In this document: positions 1 through 6,292 of the stretch, piece by piece
Layout of the letters: each line of letters begins with the position of its first letter
Position numbering within the stretch: position 1 is the stretch's first letter
Assembly: GCA_902496455.1 (NCBI GenBank)
Contig: CABVAY010000043.1
Span: 1 to 14,937 of the forward strand
DNA from: an uncultured Collinsella sp.
GTDB lineage: Bacteria; Actinomycetota; Coriobacteriia; Coriobacteriales; Coriobacteriaceae
Length of the DNA stretch: 14,937 nucleotides
Direction: 5' to 3'
Notes under the pieces: model-generated
The model's database searches: none
Told to the model about the DNA's origin: nothing
Seen by the model: only the letters and a program-made list of their open reading frames with translations
Program-made: the position numbers and the translations under genes

Positions 1-719
1 ATGTCGCCATCGTCGACCCCGAGCTCACCTACACCATGCCCGCCAAGCTGTGCGCTCACACCGGCATGGACGCTCTGACCCACTGCATGGAGGCCTACGT
101 TTCCACCTGTGCCTCTATGTTCACCGACGCCAACGCTCTGCACGGCATCCGCGAGATCGTCGAGTGGCTGCCCAAGTCCTATGCTGGCGACCATGAGGCC
201 CGTCAGCACATGCACGAGGCTCAGTGCATCGCCGGTATCGCCTTCTCCTCGGGCCTGCTCGGCATCGTTCACTCCATGGCTCACAAGACCGGTGCTGCCT
301 TCGAGAACGGCCACATCATCCACGGTGCCGCTAACGCCATGTACCTGGGCAAGGTCATCCAGTGGAACTCCAAGGATCCCCGTGCTGCCGAGCGTTACGC
401 TTACGTGGCCAAGGAGATCCTGCACCTTCCCGGCGAGACCAACGAGGAGCTCATCGCTGCGCTCGTCCAGAAGATCCGCGACCTCAACGACCAGCTCAAC
501 ATTCCGCAGTCCATCAAGGATTACGCGAATGGTGGCGTGAAGGTCGACGCCGAGAACCCGCAGATGGTTTCCGAGGAGGAGTTCCTCGCCAAGCTGCCCG
601 AGATCGCCGCGAACGCCGAGCAGGACGCCTGCACGCCCGAGAACCCGCGTGAGACCAAGGCTGCCGACTTCGAGAAGATCCTCAAGGCCTGCTACTACGA
701 CACCGACATCGATTTCTAA
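1..719 (+). CDS. adhE: AdhE, bifunctional acetaldehyde/alcohol dehydrogenase, C-terminal part (5' end outside window)
   Basis: This is the last ~238 residues of an iron-containing alcohol dehydrogenase domain, read in the frame that starts at base 3 and ends in TAA at 717-719. The Fe-ADH signature GMDALTHCMEAYVS (around 63-104) carries the metal-binding Asp and His. A second His-rich block, HSMAHKTGAAF followed by HIIHGAANAM (270-338), supplies the remaining His ligands. The tail, rich in charged residues and ending YYDTDIDF, matches the end of long bifunctional AdhE proteins rather than short stand-alone Fe-ADHs, so I infer that an aldehyde dehydrogenase half lies upstream. AdhE reduces acetyl-CoA through acetaldehyde to ethanol in the cytoplasm and regenerates NAD+. 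A terminator follows directly. A stand-alone Fe-ADH remains possible because the N-terminus is not visible. Confidence 0.88.
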   Translation, partial: VAIVDPELTYTMPAKLCAHTGMDALTHCMEAYVSTCASMFTDANALHGIREIVEWLPKSYAGDHEARQHMHEAQCIAGIAFSSGLLGIVHSMAHKTGAAFENGHIIHGAANAMYLGKVIQWNSKDPRAAERYAYVAKEILHLPGETNEELIAALVQKIRDLNDQLNIPQSIKDYANGGVKVDAENPQMVSEEEFLAKLPEIAANAEQDACTPENPRETKAADFEKILKACYYDTDIDF

Positions 720-741
720 TCGACTCTTGTTATCGTAACGA

Positions 742-781
742 GGGGCTCCGCACGTATCCGTACGGAGCCCCTTTCTTTTTT
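742..781 (+). terminator. Rho-independent terminator of adhE
   Basis: A 9-bp perfect GC-rich stem (GGGGCTCCG at 742-750 with CGGAGCCCC at 763-771) is extended inward by three pairs after one mismatch, and is followed by TTTCTTTTTT at 772-781. It starts 22 bases after the adhE stop and ends only 16 bases before the gldA start. Confidence 0.92.
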
Positions 782-797
782 AGAGAATGGGATAGTT

Positions 798-1898
798 ATG
801 GCTGCAATTTTCAATAGCCCCAGCAAGTACATCCAGGGTCCGGACGAGCTCGCCAAGCTCGGCTCCTATGTCGAGCCGCTCGGCGCTAAGGCCCTCGTCA
901 TCGTGACGCCTTCGGGCAAGAAGCGCGTCGGTGCCAAGATCGAGGGCGGCTTTGCCGAGGCCAAGGCCGAGCTGCTGTTTGAGGACTTTAACGGCGAGTG
1001 CTCCAAGGGCGAGGTCGATCGCCTGGTTGCGCTCGCTCGCGACAACGGTTGCGACATCATCGTCGGCGTCGGTGGCGGCAAGATCCTCGACACCGCGAAG
1101 GCCGTCGCCTACTACCTGGAGTCCCCGGTTATCATTTGCCCCACCATTGCTTCGACCGATGCCCCGTGTTCGGCGCTTTCGGTGCTTTATACCGATGACG
1201 GCCAGTTCGATAAGTACCTCTTCCTTAAGGCAAACCCCAATATCGTCCTGATGGATACGACGGTTATCGCGGCGAGCCCGGTGCGCCTGACGGTTTCCGG
1301 TATGGGCGATGCGCTCGCAACCTACTTCGAGGCCCAGGCGACGCACGATGCCGACGGCGGCACCTGCGCTGGCGGCAAGGGCGGCATGGCTGGTCTGGCG
1401 CTCGCCAAGCTCTGCTACGAGACGCTTATGGCCGATGGCGTCAAGGCCAAGGTTGCGCTGGAGAAGGGTGCGCTCACGCCTGCCGTCGAGCACATCATCG
1501 AGGCCAATACGCTGCTTTCGGGCATTGGCTTTGAGAGCTCGGGCCTTGCCGCTGCTCATGCCATCCACAATGGTCTGACGATGCTGCCCGAGTGCCACGG
1601 CATGTATCACGGCGAGAAGGTCGCCTTCGGCACTATCGTCCAGCTGGTACTCGAGGATGCCCCGACCGAGAAGCTCGAGGAAGTCTTGGGCTTCTGCATT
1701 GAGCTTGGCCTGCCGGTCACGATGAAGGAACTTGGCGTTGCCGAGCTTACGCGCGAGCAGGCCATGATTGTTGCCGAGGCCGCCTGCGCACCCGATGACA
1801 CCATGTGCAACATGCCCTTTGAGGTGACGCCCGAGATGGTCGCAAACGCCATCCTGGGTGCCGACGCGCTGGGCCACTACTATCTCATGGATGAGTAA
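798..1898 (+). CDS. gldA: Glycerol dehydrogenase (NAD+, metal-dependent)
   Basis: A 366-residue protein of the usual GldA length. GldA oxidises glycerol to dihydroxyacetone with NAD+ in the cytoplasm. The N-terminal Rossmann-like domain carries the NAD-binding motif GVGGGK (residues 90-95) and the conserved stretch CPTIASTDAPCS (114-125). The helical C-terminal domain holds the three expected metal ligands: Asp171 (GMGDAL), His254 (AAHAIHNGL) and His271 (HGEKVAFG). The ATG at 798 starts MAAIFNSPSKYIQGP, the normal GldA N-terminus. Its ribosome site is weak (only an AGAGAATGGGA-like stretch). The gene begins 16 bases after the adhE terminator, so it needs read-through or a promoter overlapping the hairpin. 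Next to adhE it fits glycerol fermentation with ethanol as electron sink. A degraded paralogue follows at 2046. Confidence 0.93.
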   Translation: MAAIFNSPSKYIQGPDELAKLGSYVEPLGAKALVIVTPSGKKRVGAKIEGGFAEAKAELLFEDFNGECSKGEVDRLVALARDNGCDIIVGVGGGKILDTAKAVAYYLESPVIICPTIASTDAPCSALSVLYTDDGQFDKYLFLKANPNIVLMDTTVIAASPVRLTVSGMGDALATYFEAQATHDADGGTCAGGKGGMAGLALAKLCYETLMADGVKAKVALEKGALTPAVEHIIEANTLLSGIGFESSGLAAAHAIHNGLTMLPECHGMYHGEKVAFGTIVQLVLEDAPTEKLEEVLGFCIELGLPVTMKELGVAELTREQAMIVAEAACAPDDTMCNMPFEVTPEMVANAILGADALGHYYLMDE

Positions 1899-1910
1899 AT
1901 CAAGCTAAGG

Positions 1911-1946
1911 AAGGGGCAAAGCTAACAGATGACTTTGCCCCTTTTT
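1911..1946 (+). terminator. Rho-independent terminator of gldA
   Basis: An 11-bp stem, AAGGGGCAAAG (1911-1921) with CTTTGCCCCTT (1933-1943), has an 11-base loop and a T run (1942-1946). It starts 12 bases after the gldA stop. Confidence 0.88.
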
Positions 1947-1950
1947 GCTA

Positions 1951-2015
1951 TGGTGCAAACTAACCTGGCCCCTTCGCACCAAGTTGGTGCAAAGGGGCCA
2001 GGTTACTTTGCACCA
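1951..2015. repeat. 65-bp near-perfect palindrome (REP/BIME-like extragenic element)
   Basis: Bases 1951-1982 pair with 1984-2015 around a centre at 1983. Of 32 pairs only two fail (1960/2006 and 1975/1991). Arms begin TGGTGCAAA and end TTTGCACCA, with an inner core CCTGGCCCCTT/AAGGGGCCAGG. No T run follows on either strand, so it is not a normal intrinsic terminator, and a separate terminator lies just upstream. It sits between a full gldA and a damaged gldA copy. I infer a dispersed extragenic palindrome, but only one copy is visible here. Confidence 0.75.
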
Positions 2016-2045
2016 ATCGTTGTTTGATGAAGGGCGGATTCTCGT

Positions 2046-2552
2046 ATGGCGCTTCCTATGGTTTACGGCGGTCCCGGCCGGTATGTTCAGGGGCCGGGCG
2101 AACTGTCGCGTCAAGGCAGGTATTTGTCATGGTTGGGCTGCGCTGCCTATGTCTTGTTTGACCAGGGCACCGAGGATCGGCTGTGCAGGCAGATCGTCGA
2201 TGGATTTCTGGACGAAGATCTAAGCGAGCCGTTCTTTAAGATTTATGACGGTCCGTGTACGGAAGAGGCCGTTGTCGAAATGGCTAAGGAAGCCCAGGCC
2301 GAGTATTGCGACATGGTAGTGGGTATTGGCGGCGGCAAAATGCTCGATATCGCCAAGGCCGTTGCGTTTTATGCCGAGTTGCCGTTGTGCGTATGCCCCA
2401 CGGCGGCATCGATGGACGGTCCGTGCAGCGAGATTTCCGATGCCGATCTGCAGGGTGTTGCAAATGCGGTCTTTAGAAACGAGCGCAATATGGCTAACGA
2501 ACAGGCCAAGGTGACCAAACAAAAGCTCGTGCAGCTTATGTGCGAGGCATAG
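2046..2552 (+). pseudogene. GldA-like paralogue with internal deletion (NAD-binding half plus C-terminal tail)
   Basis: The 168-residue product matches glycerol dehydrogenase from its start: YVQGPGEL, then GIGGGKMLDIAKAVAFYAELP (residues 93-113), then CPTAASMDGPCS (117-128). After Ser128, where GldA continues with its catalytic region, it jumps to EISDADLQGVANA, which lines up with the GldA C-terminal FEVTPEMVANA. About 215 residues are missing, including all three metal ligands, yet the frame is intact. It cannot be a working glycerol dehydrogenase. The divergence from the neighbouring gldA (roughly half of visible positions differ) suggests an old, distinct paralogue rather than a fresh copy. 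The ribosome site is poor (AGGG about 12 bases before the ATG). It is probably a decaying gene; a small NAD-binding remnant that is still expressed is the alternative. Confidence 0.72.
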
Positions 2553-2688
2553 CTTGGCACTTGATTGACCTTGTGCAATCGAGGCGGCGATAGGCCATAG
2601 GCTATTTGCCCCAAAGGTGCACCGCGTGTAATTTGCCCAAGGCGTGGGCCGATAGCGTATCATTATCTCTTGCTTGTTTGCACTGCTC

Positions 2689-2697
2689 AGGGAGGGG
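2689..2697 (+). promoter_or_regulatory. Ribosome binding site that fixes the polyferredoxin start
   Basis: AGGGAGGGG lies 6 bases before the ATG at 2704. This favours that ATG over the in-frame TTG at 2674, which has no such site. Confidence 0.85.
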
Positions 2698-2703
2698 CCG
2701 CGC

Positions 2704-3957
2704 ATGGCGCAGGAACACGATCTGTTTGATGACATTATCGAGATCAGCAAGGGTTTCGACTTTCTTAAAAACCCGCTTGGCGGCGTGACCGATGCACTCG
2801 ATCCGTCGGCGCCGCAGTGGAATCCTGCCGACTACAAGGAGCGCCCGCGCGGCAACACCATTCCGTGCCTGACCTGCAAAAACGAAAAGAGCGGCTGCAC
2901 CGCGTGCATGGACGTGTGCCCGGTCAACGCTATTGAGGTCGAGGAAGACGCCATCGAGATCCTCGACTCCTGCCGCAAGTGCGGTCTGTGCGCCGCTGCC
3001 TGCCCGACCGAGGCGATCATCTCGCCGCGCCTGGCGCCTAAAAACCTGTATGACGATATCGTCTCTGCTGCTACGAGCCACGAGACCGCCTACGTCACCT
3101 GCACGCGTGCCCTCAAACGCATGCCGCGTGAAAACGAGGTCGTCGTTGCCTGCGTGGGCGATATTACGGCAGAGACCTGGTTCTCGGTACTGGCCGACTA
3201 TCCCAACGTGAGTGTGTACCTGCCGTTGGGCGTGTGCGATAAATGCCGCAACACCGGCGGTGAGGACATTCTTGGCGAGGCGATTGCGAAGGCCGAAGAG
3301 TGGTCTGGCACGGGTATGGGCCTAGAGGTCGACCCCAAGAGCCTCAAGTGCCATAAGCGCCGCGAGTACGAGCGCAAGGAGTACATGGAAAAGATTGCCC
3401 GCACCACGGGCCTGACGGTGACCAAGCTCAACCCGGCGACGGCGGCGCTGGCCTCGGTGACGCAAAAGCTCAAGGCCCATCGCCATCAGATTACCCAGCT
3501 GGAGCGCACGCTCAACACCATGTGCGGCACCACGACGACCAAGCGTCGCCGTTCGCTCACCCATGGGCGGCAGCTGGTGCTCTCGACACTGCAGAACCAT
3601 CCCGAGCTTGCCCAGAATATGCAGGTGAGCACGCCGGAGTGCGATTTTGAAAAGTGCACGTCGTGCGGCGAGTGCGTCAACGTGTGTCCCACGTTTGCCT
3701 GTGATCTGGTGGGAAGCGGCCGCTTTGCGTTGGAGTCCACGTATTGTTTAGGCTGCGGCGCCTGTGTCAAGGTTTGTCCCGAGCATGCGCTCAAGCTTGT
3801 TGAGCACGACGCGTCCAATCTGGTCGTCGTCGATCCCGAAGCCGAGGAAAAGGCCGTCCAGAAGGCGAAGGCTCACGAAGAAGCTGAGAAGGTCAAGGCC
3901 GAGGCAAAGGCCAAGCTCGACAAGATGCTCGATCAGGTGGAGAAGCTTGCGGACTAG
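2704..3957 (+). CDS. Four-cluster 4Fe-4S polyferredoxin-type protein, subfamily not recognised
   Basis: A 417-residue soluble protein without signal peptide or membrane segment. Two ferredoxin pairs are separated by about 215 residues. The first has Cys58/65/68/72 (CTACMDVCP) and Cys90/93/96/100 (CRKCGLCAAACP). The second has Cys318/321/324/328 (CTSCGECVNVCP) and Cys348/351/354/358 (CLGCGACVKVCP). The middle region has further cysteines (133, 150, 178, 181, 216, 274), including GVCDKC at 176-181, and does not match a domain I know. The last ~40 residues (from about 378) are Ala/Lys/Glu-rich and probably form a long helix or coiled coil. It most likely carries electrons or docks on a redox partner in the cytoplasm. 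No oxidoreductase subunit lies beside it, so the partner is unknown. Cluster binding is near certain; the pathway is not assigned. Confidence 0.85.
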   Translation: MAQEHDLFDDIIEISKGFDFLKNPLGGVTDALDPSAPQWNPADYKERPRGNTIPCLTCKNEKSGCTACMDVCPVNAIEVEEDAIEILDSCRKCGLCAAACPTEAIISPRLAPKNLYDDIVSAATSHETAYVTCTRALKRMPRENEVVVACVGDITAETWFSVLADYPNVSVYLPLGVCDKCRNTGGEDILGEAIAKAEEWSGTGMGLEVDPKSLKCHKRREYERKEYMEKIARTTGLTVTKLNPATAALASVTQKLKAHRHQITQLERTLNTMCGTTTTKRRRSLTHGRQLVLSTLQNHPELAQNMQVSTPECDFEKCTSCGECVNVCPTFACDLVGSGRFALESTYCLGCGACVKVCPEHALKLVEHDASNLVVVDPEAEEKAVQKAKAHEEAEKVKAEAKAKLDKMLDQVEKLAD

Positions 3958-3976
3958 CTAAAAGAGCGTAAATGAT

Positions 3977-4007
3977 GGCCGGTGGGACAGGTACTGCCCC
4001 ACCGGCC
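3977..4007. repeat. Long GC-rich hairpin after the polyferredoxin gene
   Basis: GGCCGGTGGG (3977-3986) pairs with CCCACCGGCC (3998-4007). After one mismatch the stem continues with CAG/CTG, leaving a 3-base loop. It is followed by AAAAAA on the plus strand, not by a T run, so it is not a canonical terminator for the upstream gene, though it could protect the 3' end of its mRNA. Confidence 0.7.
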
Positions 4008-4079
4008 AAAAAAGTTGCGGTGGAATAGTTCCTGTTTTGCCCTTAAGCTGGCCATTCTAGGAACTATTCCACCGCAACT
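4008..4079 (-). terminator. Terminator of the minus-strand dehydrogenase/GntR unit (21-bp perfect stem)
   Basis: Bases 4013-4033 are a perfect inverted repeat of 4059-4079 (21 bp; arms contain GGTGGAATAGTTCC), with 25 bases between. Read on the minus strand the hairpin is followed by a run of six T (4013-4008 complement), as in an intrinsic terminator. It begins 10 bases after the GntR stop. The stem is much longer than a terminator needs, so it may also belong to a class of extragenic palindromes. Confidence 0.72.
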
Positions 4080-4088
4080 AATAAATGG

Positions 4089-4844
4089 TTAGTTCATGCT
4101 GCTTTGGTGGCCGGTTCGACCGGTACCGTTGCGCGTCACGGTTTCATGGAGCAAAAAGAACCCGGGGACCTGTTTGGTCTCGGTGTATTCCATAAGGATG
4201 CCGTCGGCGTTGTAGGTCTGCCCGCGTATAACGGCGAGTGCGTTAAAGTCGTCGAGATCGAGTACGCGTGCATCCTCGGGCGTGGGATGCTCAATCGTTA
4301 CATCGCGTTTGCCCGTGGCAATCTTAATGCCAAGGTCTTCTTCGAGGTAACGATAGATCGAGTCGTTGACAATCTCGGGTGTCAGCCCCGGTACCTGTGA
4401 GCTTAGGTAATAGGAGTCGTCGGAGCACACGGCCCGTCCGTCTGCATAACGGATGCGTTTGGCACGCGTGAGCTCACAGCCTTCAGGAAACCCGGTAATC
4501 TTGGAGAGCGCCTTGTTACAGACGAGGAGCTCAAAGACAGTGGTAACCGTTATGAGCTCAAAGCCTCGGCTGGCTGCGATTTCCTTAAAGGTCTCGAGTC
4601 CGCCGCCGCCACGACTCGTCTCGTCACTGATGTTGCGAATGACGCGCATACCCTTGCCTTGCTGAGGGAGCACGTAGCCATCTGCCGCAAGCATCGAGAT
4701 GGCGCGACGGACCGTCATGCGCGAACAGTCAAACAGCTGCGTGAGCTCAGTCTCCGAAGGCAGATAGCTCTGATAAGCGTATGTGCCGTCGTCAATCGAC
4801 TGCTTCACGTTGTCATAAATAGTTTGGAAGATGGCTCGCGCCAT
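4089..4844 (-). CDS. GntR-family (HutC/UTRA) transcriptional repressor, TreR-like, of the alpha-glucoside locus
   Basis: A 251-residue regulator. The N-terminal winged helix-turn-helix (residues ~5-70) contains LPSETELTQLFDCSRMTVRRAISMLAADGYV-type features and the wing QQGKGMRV. A UTRA ligand-binding domain follows (~95-232), containing DDSYYL and ending MEYTETKQVPGFF. UTRA regulators usually bind a sugar phosphate or other small metabolite and release DNA. The start at 4844 has AGGAG (4855-4851) six bases upstream. It is the second gene of a minus-strand unit, 65 bp behind the dehydrogenase. The dyads between the divergent arms have the TGTCTAGACA-like core typical of HutC/TreR operators, so I infer that it represses both arms, including itself. 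The ligand could be a phosphorylated alpha-glucoside or glucose-6-phosphate; the sequence does not settle which. Confidence 0.9.
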   Translation of the reverse strand: MARAIFQTIYDNVKQSIDDGTYAYQSYLPSETELTQLFDCSRMTVRRAISMLAADGYVLPQQGKGMRVIRNISDETSRGGGGLETFKEIAASRGFELITVTTVFELLVCNKALSKITGFPEGCELTRAKRIRYADGRAVCSDDSYYLSSQVPGLTPEIVNDSIYRYLEEDLGIKIATGKRDVTIEHPTPEDARVLDLDDFNALAVIRGQTYNADGILMEYTETKQVPGFFLLHETVTRNGTGRTGHQSSMN

Positions 4845-4909
4845 GACGGTCTCCTAGAGCTGGGTGCGTGAACGACGGATGAGGGCCGCCCACGCAGGTG
4901 TCGATCGAT

Positions 4910-5935
4910 TTACTTGCTGGGGTCGATTATATATTTACCCATGGCACGCAGGGCTGGGTCTGACAGGATGGCACCGAGTTCATCGAGGGAGGCTACCTTT
5001 GCGACCATCGAAGAAACGTCGAGCCTGCCAGAGTCGATGAGCTCGAGCGCGCGACGCTGCGTATAAGGGTTGATGTAGGACGAGGTAAGCACGAGCTCCT
5101 TCTGGAAGACCTCGAAGGGCTTGACGGTGATTGTCTCATCGGGCTTGGTGAGACCGAACATCATCACCGTAGCCTTGTGGCCGGCGATCTGGATGGCCTG
5201 CTCGATGGTGACGGGCTTGCCAACACACTCGATAACGACATCGACGTTGCCGACGCCCTCCTGCTTCAGACGGGCCGGGACGTCCTCGTGGATGGAATCA
5301 ATTGCCAGGTCGGCGCCGAGTTTGAGCGCAACCTCGCGCTTGCCTTCGACAGGCTCGAGCAAGACAACCTTGGTGGCGCCGGCGTTTTTAGCAAGCTGCA
5401 TCATGAGCAGACCGATCATGCCACCGCCGATAACGACAACTGTGCTGCCGGGCTTGATGTTGCACATATCGATGCCGTGCAGGCAGCAGGCGACGGGCTC
5501 GGTCATAGCACCCTGCTCAAAGCTGGTGTGATCGCCCAACTTGTAGACTTGCTGCATATCGACGGAGCAGTACTCGGCAAAGCCGCCGTTAACGGTGGTG
5601 CCGTAACCGGTCATATGCTCGCAGTAGTGGTTGATTCCGTCGCGGCAGGGTTCGCAGCAGCCGCAGGGATGGTTTGGGTCGATGCACACGCGATCGCCCG
5701 GTTTAAAGCCAGCGACGTCGCTGCCCACGGCCTCGACAACGCCCGCAAACTCATGACCAAGGATCGTGGGCGGGGTAACGTCGGCTGCACCCTTGTCGCC
5801 TTCATAGATATGAACGTCGGTACCGCAGACGCCGCAAGCTTTGACGTTGATCAGAACGTCGCGCCTGCCCACGGCCGGCTTTGCCGATTCCTCGACTCTG
5901 AGGTCGTGCTTTCCATAGAAGACCGCGCTTTTCAT
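4910..5935 (-). CDS. Zinc-dependent medium-chain alcohol/polyol dehydrogenase (sorbitol dehydrogenase-like)
   Basis: A 341-residue MDR-family dehydrogenase. The catalytic zinc site is Cys37 (GVCGTDVH), His61-Glu62 (GHEFAG) and probably Glu146 (TEPVAC). The structural zinc site is complete: Cys91, 94, 97 and 105. The Rossmann motif IGGGMIG (169-175) is followed by LLEP, and Glu194 at the end of the second strand points to NAD+ rather than NADP+. The family includes sorbitol, threonine and butanediol dehydrogenases, and the sequence alone does not fix the substrate. The start has AAGGAG 6 bases upstream. It is the first gene of the unit with the GntR regulator and diverges from an alpha-glucoside PTS and a GH4 glucosidase. 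I infer that it handles the non-glucose half of the imported sugar (a polyol or fructose). Confidence 0.88.
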   Translation of the reverse strand: MKSAVFYGKHDLRVEESAKPAVGRRDVLINVKACGVCGTDVHIYEGDKGAADVTPPTILGHEFAGVVEAVGSDVAGFKPGDRVCIDPNHPCGCCEPCRDGINHYCEHMTGYGTTVNGGFAEYCSVDMQQVYKLGDHTSFEQGAMTEPVACCLHGIDMCNIKPGSTVVVIGGGMIGLLMMQLAKNAGATKVVLLEPVEGKREVALKLGADLAIDSIHEDVPARLKQEGVGNVDVVIECVGKPVTIEQAIQIAGHKATVMMFGLTKPDETITVKPFEVFQKELVLTSSYINPYTQRRALELIDSGRLDVSSMVAKVASLDELGAILSDPALRAMGKYIIDPSK

Positions 5936-5971
5936 GGTGACTCCTTAACGTGGCGGTGAATGTTGTAATAA

Positions 5972-6000
5972 AGTATAGGTATGTCTATAGATATAGACAA
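5972..6000 (-). promoter_or_regulatory. Promoter of the dehydrogenase-GntR unit
   Basis: On the minus strand TTGTCT (6000-5995) and TATACT (5977-5972) are separated by exactly 17 bases, a good sigma-70-type match. Operator dyad 5982-5999 covers the -35 box and most of the spacer, so a bound repressor would block polymerase. Confidence 0.65.
5982..5999. promoter_or_regulatory. Operator-like dyad 1 for the GntR/UTRA repressor
   Basis: TGTCTATA GA TATAGACA is a perfect 8+8 bp palindrome lying on the minus-strand promoter. It shares the TGTCTA/TAGACA half-site with the dyads at 6001 and 6132, with wider spacing. Confidence 0.65.
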
Positions 6001-6016
6001 GCACATCTAGACAAGT
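6001..6016. promoter_or_regulatory. Operator-like dyad 2
   Basis: GCACATCTAGACAAGT is immediately next to dyad 1. It matches the reverse complement of the dyad at 6132 at 13 of 16 positions, with a strong right half (TAGACAAGT) and a weak left half. Confidence 0.5.
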
Positions 6017-6126
6017 AGAAAAGAATTTTAAAATGCAGCCATAAGGTATGTCAGATTTAGCAGGCAAAATACTGGACTCATACCGTTTACGGCCAATAAT
6101 CGACCGCTGACCGAACATAGAAACCG

Positions 6127-6155
6127 TATTAACTTGTCTAGATAAGTGATATGAT
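6127..6155 (+). promoter_or_regulatory. Likely promoter of the PTS-glucosidase unit
   Basis: TATTAA (6127-6132) and TATGAT (6150-6155) are 17 bases apart. The -10 box is good and the -35 box is poor. Dyad 3 fills the spacer. The exact boxes are uncertain, but a promoter must lie near here. Confidence 0.4.
6132..6147. promoter_or_regulatory. Operator-like dyad 3, the best consensus copy
   Basis: ACTTGTCTAGATAAGT is palindromic apart from one symmetric position (G/T). The implied ideal site is ACTTGTCTAGACAAGT, of the form known for HutC/TreR/NagR-type GntR repressors. It sits between the presumed -35 and -10 of the PTS promoter. Confidence 0.65.
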
Positions 6156-6274
6156 AAAAATAGAAGCGCAAGAAGTCAGGGAAGCGGGCCCACCCGTCCT
6201 ATTGCACGAGGTACACGCAAACGGCGCGTCTGCGGTCTCGAGTGAAGCCAAAACCGCAGTCGCTCCGAATGAAG

Positions 6275-6283
6275 AGAGGGGGA
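6275..6283 (+). promoter_or_regulatory. Ribosome binding site of the PTS gene
   Basis: AGAGGGGGA lies 9 bases before the ATG at 6293. With the conserved N-terminus MMQKIQRFGGAM it fixes the start there rather than at the upstream in-frame GTG at 6242. Confidence 0.75.
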
Positions 6284-6292
6284 TTCCCCGTC

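Larger units (their letters stand above)
5936..6292. other. Divergent intergenic control region (357 bp)
   Basis: This region holds back-to-back promoters, three operator-like dyads and a ~130-base PTS leader. It is clearly AT-richer than the genes between about 5960 and 6165. The leader has one modest hairpin, CTGCGGT (6230-6236) with ACCGCAG (6253-6259), without a T run. I see no riboswitch or antiterminator signature. A GTG at 6242 in the PTS frame is not a likely start. Confidence 0.7.

Noticed and set aside
780..1877. Long open frame on the minus strand opposite gldA
   Set aside because: It mirrors the gldA coding frame. G/C-biased third positions remove stop codons from the antisense frame. 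The product is low-complexity and matches no family.
1951..2015. Reading the palindrome as a second gldA terminator
   Set aside because: No T run on either side, and a good terminator already ends at 1946.
2674..2703. TTG start for the polyferredoxin
   Set aside because: It has no ribosome site, while the ATG at 2704 has AGGGAGGGG at ideal spacing.
6242..6292. GTG start for the PTS gene adding 17 residues
   Set aside because: The extra residues (starting MKPKPQSLRMKRGG) are not typical, no ribosome site precedes the GTG, and the family N-terminus begins at 6293 after a good site.
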